This document shows, in pieces, positions 27,137 through 34,296 of a stretch of DNA of 35,615 bases (position 1 is its first letter; each line of letters opens with the position of its first letter). The DNA lies in contig DATCVR010000223.1 in assembly GCA_036566745.1 (NCBI GenBank), positions 1-35,615 of the forward strand, given 5' to 3'. This DNA is from DATCVR01 sp036566745. GTDB lineage: Bacteria; Actinomycetota; Actinomycetes; Jiangellales; Jiangellaceae. The notes beneath the pieces are model-generated. The model was not told the origin of the DNA, made no database searches, and saw nothing but the letters and a program-made list of their open reading frames with translations. A program made the translations under genes and the position numbers.

Positions 27137-27708
27137 CACGTCTTCTGATCATGGGCCCGCCGGGTTCGGGCAAAGGCACGCAGGCGGCGCTCGTCGCCAA
27201 GCACTTCGACATCCCGGCGATCTCGACGGGCGACATCTTCCGGGCCAACGTGTCCGAGGGGACGCCGCTGGGACTCGAGGCCAAGCGGTACATGGATGCC
27301 GGCGACTACGTCCCCGACAGTGTCACCAACAACATGGTGCGCGACCGGTTGTCCCAGCCAGACGCCGCCGAGGGATTCCTGCTCGACGGCTACCCCCGCA
27401 CGGTCTCCCAGGTCGACTTCCTCGACGAGATCCTGGCCGAGGCCCACGCGTCCCTCGACCGCGTCATCGAGCTGACCGTCGACGTCGAGGAAGTGGTCGG
27501 GCGGCTGCTGCGCCGAGCCGAGGCCGAGGGTCGGGTCGACGACTCCGAGGAGGTCATCCGGCACCGCCAGAAGCTCTACGCCGAACAGACCGCCCCACTC
27601 ACGGATGTCTACGCCAGGCGTGGCCTGCTCGTGAAGGTCGACGGCATGGGCACGGTCGACGACGTCGCCGCCCGGGTGGCCGCCGCGGCGGGGTCCGCGG
27701 ACGCCTGA
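27133..27708 (+). CDS. adk: Adenylate kinase
   Basis: Adenylate kinase (191 residues) interconverts ATP + AMP and 2 ADP in the cytoplasm. The P-loop is GPPGSGKGTQ (residues 8-17), the AMP-binding part has 'ISTGDIFRANV' and 'GFLLDGYPRTVSQ', and the LID is the short form with no zinc cysteines ('RRAEAEGRVDDSEEVIRHR'), usual for Actinomycetota. The GTG start overlaps the secY TGA, giving MTRLLIMG. The secY-adk-map order is widely conserved. Confidence 0.97.
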   Translation: MTRLLIMGPPGSGKGTQAALVAKHFDIPAISTGDIFRANVSEGTPLGLEAKRYMDAGDYVPDSVTNNMVRDRLSQPDAAEGFLLDGYPRTVSQVDFLDEILAEAHASLDRVIELTVDVEEVVGRLLRRAEAEGRVDDSEEVIRHRQKLYAEQTAPLTDVYARRGLLVKVDGMGTVDDVAARVAAAAGSADA

Positions 27709-27772
27709 CGATGCAGGCGCCCACCACGGCGCGGCGCGCGTCCTCCCACTCGCTCGACCCGGAACCCGGACG

Positions 27773-28585
27773 GTGCGGATGATCGAGATCAAGACGCCCG
27801 CCGAGGTCACCAAGATGCGAGCCGCGGGGCTCGTCGTCGCCGAGATCCACGAGATCATGCGCGCGGCTGTCGCAGTCGGCACCACTCCCCGCGACCTCGA
27901 CGCCATCGCCCGTGAGGAGCTGGCCGCTCGCGGTGCCACCTCGAACTTCCTGGGCTACGGCGGCTTTCCCGCCACCGTGTGCATCTCGGTCAACGACGTC
28001 ATCGTCCACGGCATCCCGAACGACGTCGCGTTCCGCGACGGCGACATCGTCTCGATCGACTTCGGCGCGGTTCTCGACGGCTGGCACGGCGACGCCGCGG
28101 TCACGCTCCCGGTCGGCGAGGTGGCCGACGACGCCGCCCAGCTGATGGCCGCCTGCGAGGACTCCCTGTGGGCCGGCATCGCCGCGATGCAGGCCGGTGC
28201 AAGGCTGCGTGACATCGGCTCGGCGGTCGAGGACGTCGTGCGCGCACGCGGCGACTACGGCATCGTCGAGGAGTACGGCGGGCACGGCATCGGCACGGCG
28301 ATGCACCAGGACCCCCACGTCATGAACTACCGCACGCGTGCCCGCGGGCCACGGCTGGTCCCGGGCCTGTGCCTGGCGGTCGAGCCGATGATCACCATCG
28401 GTTCACCCGAGACCGTGACGCTCGACGATGATTGGACCGTCACGACCGTCGACGGATCCTGGGCCGCTCATTTCGAGCACAGCATCGCCGTCACCGAGGA
28501 CGGCCCGTGGGTGCTGACCGCTCTCGACGGCGGCGCCGAGCGGCTGTCCTCTCTGGGCGTGGCCACCCCGGCCGCCCTGGGCTGA
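27773..28585 (+). CDS. map: Methionine aminopeptidase, type I
   Basis: Map (270 residues) removes the N-terminal Met from nascent proteins. The five metal ligands are visible: Asp96 ('SIDFGA'), Asp107 ('HGDAAV'), His171 ('GGHGIG'), Glu204 ('VEPMIT') and Glu235 ('HFEHSIAV'); His79 ('VHGIP') is the substrate-side His. GTG 27773 (MRMIEIK) and ATG 27779 (MIEIK) are both possible starts; neither has a strong ribosome site. A spacer of about 64 bases separates it from adk. Confidence 0.96.
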   Translation: MRMIEIKTPAEVTKMRAAGLVVAEIHEIMRAAVAVGTTPRDLDAIAREELAARGATSNFLGYGGFPATVCISVNDVIVHGIPNDVAFRDGDIVSIDFGAVLDGWHGDAAVTLPVGEVADDAAQLMAACEDSLWAGIAAMQAGARLRDIGSAVEDVVRARGDYGIVEEYGGHGIGTAMHQDPHVMNYRTRARGPRLVPGLCLAVEPMITIGSPETVTLDDDWTVTTVDGSWAAHFEHSIAVTEDGPWVLTALDGGAERLSSLGVATPAALG

Positions 28586-28604
28586 CCAGGCCCTCCGGCG
28601 GGGT

Positions 28605-28625
28605 CCCCGGATACCCGAATCGGGG
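28605..28625 (+). terminator. Probable terminator after map
   Basis: CCCC (28605-28608) plus GAT (28610-28612) pair with ATC (28619-28621) plus GGGG (28622-28625) around ACCCGA, with one bulged G. An outer CCAGGCC (28586-28592) / GGCCTGG (28637-28643) pair encloses it. It starts right after the map stop. Confidence 0.5.
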
Positions 28626-28658
28626 GTTACCCCGATGGCCTGGCAGCCGGTCGCGGTG

Positions 28659-28664
28659 AATACT
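28659..28664 (+). promoter_or_regulatory. -10-like box placed for a leaderless transcript
   Basis: AATACT ends 7 bases before the ATG at 28672. In actinobacteria this spacing puts the transcription start on the A of the start codon. No ribosome site and no clear -35 box are seen. Confidence 0.35.
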
Positions 28665-28671
28665 GGAACGC

Positions 28672-29127
28672 ATGGCGAACCGGTCGCAGATGCGCGCGAG
28701 CGACGATGATCGCGACCGCGTGGCGGAGATCCTGCGCGAGGCGCACGGCGAAGGCCGGCTGGGGCAGGAAGAGCTACTCGAACGGGTCGAGGCCACGTAC
28801 TCGGCGCGCACGTACCGCGACCTCGACCGCATCATCGAGGACCTGCCGGTGGCCCGCAGGCCCACGGCGGCCGTGGCGCGGCAGTTCCAGGCCGCGCCGC
28901 CCGCACGCCGGCTCACCGCCCGCAGGGTCGCCCGCGGGTTCCTCAACGCCAGCTGGTGGGTCTACGCCTCGGTCGTCGCGATGTGCGTGGTGATCTGGCT
29001 GCTGACCGCTGCCGACGGCGGAGGCTTCGAGGCCTTCTGGCCGATCTGGGTGGCCGGACCGTGGGGTGTCGTGCTCGGCGTCGGCGAACTTGCCTACCGT
29101 TCCAAGCCGTCCCCGCCCCGCAGTTGA
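28672..29127 (+). CDS. DUF1707 (SHOCT-like) membrane protein
   Basis: This 151-residue protein has an N-terminal DUF1707 domain (about 8-60: 'MRASDDDRDRVAEILREAHG', 'LGQEELLERVEATYSARTYR' and 'DLDRIIEDLPV'), a basic linker, and two membrane spans (about 94-112 and 120-140), the '2TM' domain often joined to DUF1707. The family is abundant in Actinomycetota and its role is not known; I give no function. It stands alone between map and infA, has no ribosome site and may be leaderless. Confidence 0.85.
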   Translation: MANRSQMRASDDDRDRVAEILREAHGEGRLGQEELLERVEATYSARTYRDLDRIIEDLPVARRPTAAVARQFQAAPPARRLTARRVARGFLNASWWVYASVVAMCVVIWLLTAADGGGFEAFWPIWVAGPWGVVLGVGELAYRSKPSPPRS

Positions 29128-29144
29128 GCGCCCGCTGATCGCGA

Positions 29145-29175
29145 TTGGCGTCTGATACGCCTGGTGGCGTACAAT
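29145..29175 (+). promoter_or_regulatory. Predicted infA (alpha-operon) promoter
   Basis: TTGGCG (29145-29150) and TACAAT (29170-29175), 19 bases apart; the -10 differs from TATAAT by one base. Transcription would start near 29182, giving an infA leader of about 155 bases. The spacer contains an inverted repeat, GGCGT (29147-29151) / ACGCC (29157-29161), overlapping the -35. Confidence 0.6.
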
Positions 29176-29254
29176 CTCGTGCTGGCCTACTGTGGCCTGT
29201 CTTGTCGCGCCCAGCGGCTGGTTCTCTCGAGTGTCTTTCGTTGGAACAGGGTGC

Positions 29255-29306
29255 GCTGCAGGTTGCGTTGTGTTCTCGCATCACGCGGGGCCGCCGGGCC
29301 TGCAGC
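29255..29306 (+). other. Inverted repeat in the infA leader
   Basis: GCTGCAGG (29255-29262) and CCTGCAGC (29299-29306) are 8-base complements 36 bases apart. They would fold the leader just upstream of the infA ribosome site; function unknown. Confidence 0.35.
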
Positions 29307-29337
29307 AGACGACGAAGACCGAAGAAGTGCGGAGGCT

Positions 29338-29559
29338 ATGCCGAAGAAGGACGGGGTCATCGAGATCGAGGGCACCGTGGTCGAGGCTCTCCCGAACGCC
29401 ATGTTCAGGGTCGAGCTGTCCAACGGCCACAAAGTGCTCGCCCACATTTCGGGCAAGATGCGCCAGCACTACATCCGGATCCTCCCCGAGGACCGCGTAG
29501 TGGTGGAGCTCAGTCCGTACGACCTGACCCGCGGTCGGATCGTCTACCGCTACAAGTAA
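29338..29559 (+). CDS. infA: Translation initiation factor IF-1
   Basis: IF-1 (73 residues) is an OB-fold protein that covers the 30S A site during initiation. The ATG at 29338 gives MPKKDGVIEIEGTVVEALPN, followed by 'FRVELSNGHKVLAHISGKMR' and 'DRVVVELSPYDLTRGRIVYR', almost invariant in bacteria. Longer in-frame readings upstream cover only the leader. The ribosome site GGAGG (29331-29335) is only 2 bases from the ATG, closer than optimal. It is first gene of infA-rpmJ-rpsM-rpsK-rpsD-rpoA-rplQ. Confidence 0.97.
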   Translation: MPKKDGVIEIEGTVVEALPNAMFRVELSNGHKVLAHISGKMRQHYIRILPEDRVVVELSPYDLTRGRIVYRYK

Positions 29560-29634
29560 GTCCGATGGGAAGTCCGCCACGCCAGGGGTAACGACCTGGT
29601 CGGACCGCCCGGACGTGTCCACGAGAGAGATCGC

Positions 29635-29748
29635 ATGAAGGTCAAGCCGAGCGTCAAGCCCATGTGCGACAAGTGCAAGGTGATCCGGCGTCACGGCCGG
29701 GTCATGGTGATCTGCGACAACCTGCGCCACAAGCAGCGCCAGGGCTGA
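29635..29748 (+). CDS. rpmJ: 50S ribosomal protein L36, zinc form
   Basis: This 37-residue gene encodes L36, a small rRNA-binding protein of the 50S subunit. It reads MKVKPSVKPMCDKCKVIRRH then GRVMVICDNLRHKQRQG. Zinc ligands are Cys11, Cys14, Cys27 and His32, so it is the zinc (C+) form. GAGAGAGA precedes the ATG. It sits between infA and rpsM, the standard place. Confidence 0.97.
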   Translation: MKVKPSVKPMCDKCKVIRRHGRVMVICDNLRHKQRQG

Positions 29749-29801
29749 TCACCCACCTGCTCGCCCCGACCACAACTGAATACTCCACAACGCACCAGCA
29801 C

Positions 29802-29823
29802 CCCCGCCGCGGTTCGGGCGGGG
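29802..29823 (+). promoter_or_regulatory. Stem-loop upstream of rpsM
   Basis: CCCCGCC (29802-29808) pairs with GGCGGGG (29817-29823) around an 8-base loop in the 171-base rpmJ-rpsM spacer. It may attenuate or process the alpha-operon transcript. Confidence 0.4.
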
Positions 29824-29919
29824 ACCACCCCCGGGCGGAGGCCGGGGCTCGCTGCATCGAGCAGCCGAGACGCGGTGCGCCAGACACCTCCGCAATGTTC
29901 TAGGAGACGAACGCACCAC

Positions 29920-30297
29920 ATGGCACGCCTCGTTGGCGTCGACCTCCCGCGCGACAAGCGCCTGGAGGTCGCCCTCACGTACATCTTCGGCATCGGCCGG
30001 ACCCGCGCGCTCGAGACGCTCAAGCAGACGGGCATCAGCCCCGACGTGCGCGTCAAGGACCTCGGTGACGACGAGCTCGTCAAGCTCCGCGACTGGATCG
30101 AGGCCAGCTACCAGATCGAAGGCGACCTGCGCCGTGAGGTCCAGGGCGACATCCGCCGCAAGATCGAGATCGGAAGCTACCAGGGCATCCGGCACCGCCG
30201 CGGTCTCCCCGTCCGCGGTCAGCGCACTCACACGAATGCCCGTACCCGCAAGGGTCGGAAGAAGACCGTCGCCGGCAAGAAGAAGGCCGGCAAGTGA
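29920..30297 (+). CDS. rpsM: 30S ribosomal protein S13
   Basis: S13 (125 residues) in the 30S head contacts the P-site tRNA and L5. I chose the ATG at 29920 for the canonical MARLVGVDLPRDKRLEVALT; a longer in-frame reading from 29875 has no homology. AGGAGA (29902-29907) is 12 bases upstream. 'YIFGIGRTRALETL', 'RREVQGDIRRKIEIGSYQGI' and 'HRRGLPVRGQRTHTNARTRK' are intact, with the usual Lys-rich tail. Confidence 0.97.
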   Translation: MARLVGVDLPRDKRLEVALTYIFGIGRTRALETLKQTGISPDVRVKDLGDDELVKLRDWIEASYQIEGDLRREVQGDIRRKIEIGSYQGIRHRRGLPVRGQRTHTNARTRKGRKKTVAGKKKAGK

Positions 30298-30300
30298 GTG

Positions 30301-30339
30301 CGCGGCGTTCCGTGTCCCTCACCGGGCCCGGTCGCCGCG
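30301..30339 (+). other. Nested inverted repeats in the rpsM-rpsK spacer
   Basis: CGCGGCG (30301-30307) pairs with CGCCGCG (30333-30339) and encloses a perfect 12-bp palindrome ACCGGGCCCGGT (30321-30332). It lies just after the rpsM stop; could act as an RNA-processing or pausing element. Confidence 0.35.
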
Positions 30340-30389
30340 ACATACATCGCTGACCTCGTACTGACTTTCGGACAGGAGAACCGCACACC

Positions 30390-30788
30390 ATGCCACCAGC
30401 CAAGGGTCGACAGACCAAGGTGCGCCGCAAAGAGAAGAAGAACGTCGCTCACGGCGTGGCGCACATCAAGAGCACCTTCAACAACACCATCGTCTCGATC
30501 ACCGACCCTCAGGGCAACGTGATCTCGTGGGCCAGCGCCGGCCAGGTCGGTTTCAAGGGCTCGCGCAAGTCGACGCCGTTCGCCGCGCAGATGGCCGCCG
30601 AGGCCGCCGCTCGTCGTGCCCAGGAGCACGGCATGCGCAAGGTCGACGTCTTCGTCAAGGGCCCGGGCTCGGGTCGCGAGACCGCCATCCGTTCGCTGCA
30701 GGCCGTGGGGCTCGAGGTCGGTTCGATCTCGGACGTGACCCCGCAGGCGCACAACGGCTGCCGTCCGCCGAAGCGCCGCCGCGTCTGA
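30390..30788 (+). CDS. rpsK: 30S ribosomal protein S11
   Basis: S11 (132 residues) forms the 30S platform with S7 at the E site. 'MPPAKGRQTKVRRKEKKNVA', 'HIKSTFNNTIVSITDPQGNV' and the C-terminal 'VTPQAHNGCRPPKRRRV', including the Asn-Gly isoaspartate site, are typical. AGGAGAA precedes the ATG. Length is normal. Confidence 0.98.
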   Translation: MPPAKGRQTKVRRKEKKNVAHGVAHIKSTFNNTIVSITDPQGNVISWASAGQVGFKGSRKSTPFAAQMAAEAAARRAQEHGMRKVDVFVKGPGSGRETAIRSLQAVGLEVGSISDVTPQAHNGCRPPKRRRV

Positions 30789-30820
30789 CGCCCACGAGAC
30801 CTCAGGAGATCTGAACCACC

Positions 30821-31426
30821 ATGGCCCGTTACACCGGTCCCATCACGAAGAAGTCGCGCCGCCTCGGCGTCGACCTGGTCGGCGAGGACAAGGCTTACGA
30901 GCGTCGTCCGTACCCGCCCGGCCAGCACGGCCGCGCCCGTCAGAAGGAGAGCGAGTACCGCCTCCAGCTGCACGAGAAGCAGAAGGCGCGCTACACCTAC
31001 GGCGTCCTCGAGAAGCAGTTCCGCCGCTACTACGACCAGGCGAACAAGAAGCAGGGTCGCACCGGCGACGTCCTGCTGCAGCTGCTCGAGGCTCGTCTCG
31101 ACAACGTCGTCTACCGCTCCGGCCTGGCTCGCACCCGCCGCCACGCCCGCCAGCTCGTGGTCCACGGCCACTTCCTGGTCAACGGCCGCAAGGTGAACGT
31201 CCCGTCCTTCCAGGTGTCCGAGCACGACGTCATCGACGTCAAGGACAAGTCGAAGGAGTCGACGCCGTTCATCATCGCGCGCGAGACCCACGGCGAGCGG
31301 CCGGTCCCGGCCTGGCTCGAGGTGCTGCCCAGCGCCATGCGCGTGCTCGTCCACCAGCTTCCCAGCCGGCAGCAGATCGACACGCCGGTCCAGGAGCAGC
31401 TCATCGTCGAGTTCTACTCGAAGTAG
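30821..31426 (+). CDS. rpsD: 30S ribosomal protein S4
   Basis: S4 (201 residues) is a primary 16S rRNA binder and, in E. coli, the alpha-operon repressor. It is the Cys-free form. The S4 RNA-binding domain is in 'LEARLDNVVYRSGLARTRRH' and 'ARQLVVHGHFLVNGRKVNVP'. The N-terminus MARYTGPITKKSRRLGVDLV and the C-terminus 'VQEQLIVEFYSK' are complete. AGGAG lies upstream of the ATG. Confidence 0.98.
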   Translation: MARYTGPITKKSRRLGVDLVGEDKAYERRPYPPGQHGRARQKESEYRLQLHEKQKARYTYGVLEKQFRRYYDQANKKQGRTGDVLLQLLEARLDNVVYRSGLARTRRHARQLVVHGHFLVNGRKVNVPSFQVSEHDVIDVKDKSKESTPFIIARETHGERPVPAWLEVLPSAMRVLVHQLPSRQQIDTPVQEQLIVEFYSK

Positions 31427-31433
31427 GCCCTAC

Positions 31434-31461
31434 GGCCGCGCCGGAACCCGCCGGCGCGGCC
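31434..31461 (+). promoter_or_regulatory. Strong stem-loop between rpsD and rpoA
   Basis: GGCCGCGCCGG (31434-31444) and CCGGCGCGGCC (31451-31461) form an 11-bp all-G/C stem with a 6-base loop, 8 bases after the rpsD stop. rpoA lies 50 bases further and needs read-through, so partial termination or processing is likely. Confidence 0.55.
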
Positions 31462-31511
31462 CGTCCCCTTATCTCGGCGTCAAATAGCGGGCGTCGCGGA
31501 GAGGAAACCAC

Positions 31512-32525
31512 GTGCTCATCACCCAGCGTCCCAACCTCAGCGAGGAGTCGCTGACCGACCACCGCTCCCGGTTCTCCATCGAGCCGCTCGAGCCCGGTTT
31601 CGGTTACACCCTCGGCAATTCGATGCGTCGCACCCTGCTCAGCTCGATCCCGGGCGCGGCCATCACCTCGATCCGCATCGACGGTGTGCTCCACGAGTTC
31701 ACCACCATCCCCGGGGTCAAGGAGGACGTCACCGACGTCATCCTCAACCTCAAGGGCCTGGTCGTCTCCTCCGAGCACGACGAGCCGGTCGTGATGTACC
31801 TGCGCAAGCAGGGTCCGGGCGCGGTCACCGCGGCCGACATCGCCCCGCCGGCGGGCGTCGAGGTGCACAACCCCGACCTCCACATCGCCACCCTGAACGG
31901 CAAGGGAAAGCTCGAGATGGAGCTGACGGTCGAGCGTGGCCGCGGCTATGTCTCCGCCGTCCAGAACAAGCGCGCCGACGCCGAGATCGGCCGGATCCCG
32001 GTCGACTCGATCTACTCGCCGGTGCTCAAGGTGACGTACAAGGTCGAGGCCACCCGCGTCGAGGGCCGTACCGACTTCGACAAGCTGGTCGTCGACGTCG
32101 AGACCAAGCCGTCGATGAAGCCGCGCGACGCCCTCGCGTCGGCCGGCAGCACCCTCGTCGAGCTCTTCGGGCTGGCCCGCGAGCTCAACGTCGAGGCCGA
32201 GGGCATCGAGATCGGGCCGTCGCCGGTCGACGCGCAGCTCGCTGCCGACCTCGCGCTGCCGATCGAGGACCTTCAGCTGACGGTTCGTTCCTACAACTGC
32301 CTCAAGCGTGAGGGCATCCACACCGTGGGTGAGCTCGTCTCGCGCAGCGAGGCCGACCTGCTCGACATCCGTAACTTCGGGCAGAAGTCGATCGACGAGG
32401 TCAAGGCCAAGCTGGTGACCATGGGGCTGGGCCTGAAGGACAGCGCACCGGGCTTCGACCCGGCCGCGGCCGTCGACAGCTACGGCGACGACGACCAGTC
32501 CTTCACCGAAGACGAGCAGTACTGA
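31512..32525 (+). CDS. rpoA: DNA-directed RNA polymerase subunit alpha
   Basis: The alpha subunit (337 residues) dimerises to start RNAP assembly and contacts UP elements and activators. The N-terminal domain has 'EPLEPGFGYTLGNSMRRTLL' and the 'IPGAAITSIRIDGV' dimer region. The C-terminal domain (about 246-308) has 'RSYNCLKREGIHTVGELV' with the DNA-contacting residues Arg259, Asn262 and Lys265 (E. coli Arg265, Asn268, Lys271) and 'IRNFGQKSIDEVKAKL'. An acidic tail follows. The GTG start has GGAGAGGAAA upstream. Confidence 0.98.
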   Translation: MLITQRPNLSEESLTDHRSRFSIEPLEPGFGYTLGNSMRRTLLSSIPGAAITSIRIDGVLHEFTTIPGVKEDVTDVILNLKGLVVSSEHDEPVVMYLRKQGPGAVTAADIAPPAGVEVHNPDLHIATLNGKGKLEMELTVERGRGYVSAVQNKRADAEIGRIPVDSIYSPVLKVTYKVEATRVEGRTDFDKLVVDVETKPSMKPRDALASAGSTLVELFGLARELNVEAEGIEIGPSPVDAQLAADLALPIEDLQLTVRSYNCLKREGIHTVGELVSRSEADLLDIRNFGQKSIDEVKAKLVTMGLGLKDSAPGFDPAAAVDSYGDDDQSFTEDEQY

Positions 32526-32576
32526 CCCGCGCGGGGGCTCGGTCCCTGCGCAACCCCGACTAGGAGAACGATCACC

Positions 32577-33260
32577 ATGCCCACCCCCACGAAGGGTGCT
32601 CGCCTGGGCGGCTCGGCGGCCCACCAGAAGGCGATGCTGGCCAACCTCGCGACCTCGTTGTTCGAACACGGCCGCATCACCACCACCGAGGCCAAGGCCC
32701 GTCGGCTGCGTCCGGTGGCCGAGCGGCTGATCACCAAGGCGAAGCGCGGCGACATCCACGCGCGTCGCCAGGTGGCCAGCACGATCCGGGACAAGGGCAT
32801 CGTCCACGCCCTGTTCACCGAGATCGGCCCGCGCTACGAGAACCGCACCGGCGGGTACACCCGCATCGTCAAGATCGGTCCGCGTAAGGGCGACAACGCC
32901 CCCATGGCCGTCATCGAGCTGGTCGAGCCGCTGGCCGAGCAGGTCGTGGCCGAGGCCACCGGTGCCACTCGCCGGGCGGCCAAGGAGGCTGCGGCGCCGG
33001 CGGAGTCCACCGAGGTGCAGACCGTCGTCGACACCACGGTGGCCGACGACGCCTCCGCCGAGGGCCCGTATGGTGCCGACTCGGCCGCTCCGCTGGAGAG
33101 CGGCGAGGCACCCGAGGGCTTCACCGTCAAGGGCAACGAGGATTCCAAGCTCTATCACGAGCCCGGTTTCCCCGCCTACGACGCCACGGTCGCCGAGGTC
33201 TGGTTCCGCACCGCCGAGGCAGCTGAGGCCGCCGGCTTCAGCAAGCCGAAGAACACCTGA
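32577..33260 (+). CDS. rplQ: 50S ribosomal protein L17 with an extra C-terminal 'sunset'-like domain
   Basis: L17 is a 50S protein on the solvent side near the tunnel exit. Residues 1-118 are a complete bacterial L17: 'RLGGSAAHQKAMLANLATSL', 'ITTTEAKARRLRPVAERLIT' and 'GGYTRIVKIGPRKGDNAPMA'. The protein is 227 residues, about 100 longer than the E. coli form. A low-complexity Ala/Glu/Val linker (119-162) leads to a domain (163-224) with 'APEGFTVKGNEDS', 'YHEPG' and 'YDATVAEVWFRT', 40 of 58 aligned residues identical to the domain on L4 here. AGGAGAA precedes the ATG. Last gene of the alpha operon. Confidence 0.96.
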   Translation: MPTPTKGARLGGSAAHQKAMLANLATSLFEHGRITTTEAKARRLRPVAERLITKAKRGDIHARRQVASTIRDKGIVHALFTEIGPRYENRTGGYTRIVKIGPRKGDNAPMAVIELVEPLAEQVVAEATGATRRAAKEAAAPAESTEVQTVVDTTVADDASAEGPYGADSAAPLESGEAPEGFTVKGNEDSKLYHEPGFPAYDATVAEVWFRTAEAAEAAGFSKPKNT

Positions 33261-33289
33261 CGTCTCACCCGCGTCACACGGCATCTCGC

Positions 33290-34171
33290 ATGCAGCCCGC
33301 CGAATCCCCGCCCGGGAACGGCGGGCTGCTGCGTGTCCGCCTCGATCTCGCCTACGACGGCGCCGAGTTCTCGGGATGGGCGGCCCAGCCAGGCCGGCGC
33401 ACCGTCCAGGGCGTGCTCGAAGCGGCCCTCGGAACGGTGTTGCGGGTCCCTCCGCCGAAGCTGACCGTGGCCGGACGCACCGACGCCGGGGTCCACGCGC
33501 GCGGGCAGGTCTGTCACCTCGATGTGCAGGACGACGTGTGGCAGGCGGTGCCGGGACGATCGGCCCGGCGCCCCGCCGAGGCGCTGGTTCGCCGCCTGGC
33601 CGGGGTGCTGCCCGCCGACGTCCGGGTCCGTGCGGTGGTGCTCGCTCCGGACGGGTTCGATGCGCGGTTCTCCGCCAGCTGGCGCCGATACGCCTACCGT
33701 GTGGCCGACACCGAGTTCGGCGTGGATCCGTTGCTGCGTTCGCACGTCTTGTGGCACGACCGCCGGCTCGACCTCGACGCGATGAACGCCGCCGCGGCGG
33801 GCTTGCTGGGCGAGCACGACTTCGCGGCCTACTGCCGCCCGCGTGAGGGCGCCACGACGATCCGCGAGCTGCGCACCCTGCACTGGGCCCGAGGGCTGGA
33901 CGGCATCGCCGTCGGCACCGTCGAGGCCGATGCGTTCTGTCACAACCAGGTGCGGGCCATGGTCGGAGCGCTACTGAGTGTCGGCGACGGCCGGCGAGCG
34001 ATCGACTGGCCCGCGACGGTGCTGGCGGCGGGGGTGCGCGACTCCGCCGTCACGGTGGTGCCCCCGCACGGCCTGACCCTCGAGACGGTGGGATACCCAC
34101 CGGACGACGAGCTCCGAGCACAGGCGCGCGCCGCCCGACGCCTACGTACGCTGCCGCGGTCTCCCGAATGA
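33290..34171 (+). CDS. truA: tRNA pseudouridine(38-40) synthase TruA
   Basis: TruA (293 residues) makes pseudouridine at positions 38-40 of the tRNA anticodon arm. The catalytic Asp is Asp65 in 'VAGRTDAGVHARGQV'. 'RLDLAYDGAEFSGWAAQPG' near the start, 'FDARFSASWRRYAYRV' and 'FCHNQVRAMVGALLSVGDGR' near the C-terminus are family hallmarks. The ATG gives a Pro/Gly-rich dozen residues before homology begins, so a start a few codons later is possible. It follows rplQ by 29 bases, a common arrangement. Its stop codon lies inside a 30-base palindrome. Confidence 0.95.
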   Translation: MQPAESPPGNGGLLRVRLDLAYDGAEFSGWAAQPGRRTVQGVLEAALGTVLRVPPPKLTVAGRTDAGVHARGQVCHLDVQDDVWQAVPGRSARRPAEALVRRLAGVLPADVRVRAVVLAPDGFDARFSASWRRYAYRVADTEFGVDPLLRSHVLWHDRRLDLDAMNAAAAGLLGEHDFAAYCRPREGATTIRELRTLHWARGLDGIAVGTVEADAFCHNQVRAMVGALLSVGDGRRAIDWPATVLAAGVRDSAVTVVPPHGLTLETVGYPPDDELRAQARAARRLRTLPRSPE

Positions 34172-34193
34172 TCACGTCCACGTGATCATTCGG
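34164..34193. terminator. Perfect 14-bp palindrome across the truA stop
   Basis: Arms 34164-34177 (CCGAATGATCACGT) and 34180-34193 are exact complements separated by only CC. The truA TGA (34169-34171) lies in the left arm. It can act as a hairpin terminator on either strand or as a dyad operator; the core contains ACGTGATC, also present before rpsL. Confidence 0.6.
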
Positions 34194-34296
34194 CGCACCA
34201 CAAGGGCTGTAGGCCTGGTGATGGGGATGAGCGCCTGGTGGTGTCCCGCTGCGAGGGTCGGGGAGATCCCTGAGGTGTCCGGCGCCCATTGAGGCG

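Noticed and set aside
29164..29337. 58-residue N-terminal extension of IF-1
   Set aside because: It overlaps the predicted promoter and leader, and IF-1 is always about 72 residues.
31401..33284. A 627-codon minus-strand frame opposite rpoA and rplQ
   Set aside because: Antisense shadow; composition typical of reversed GC-rich coding DNA.
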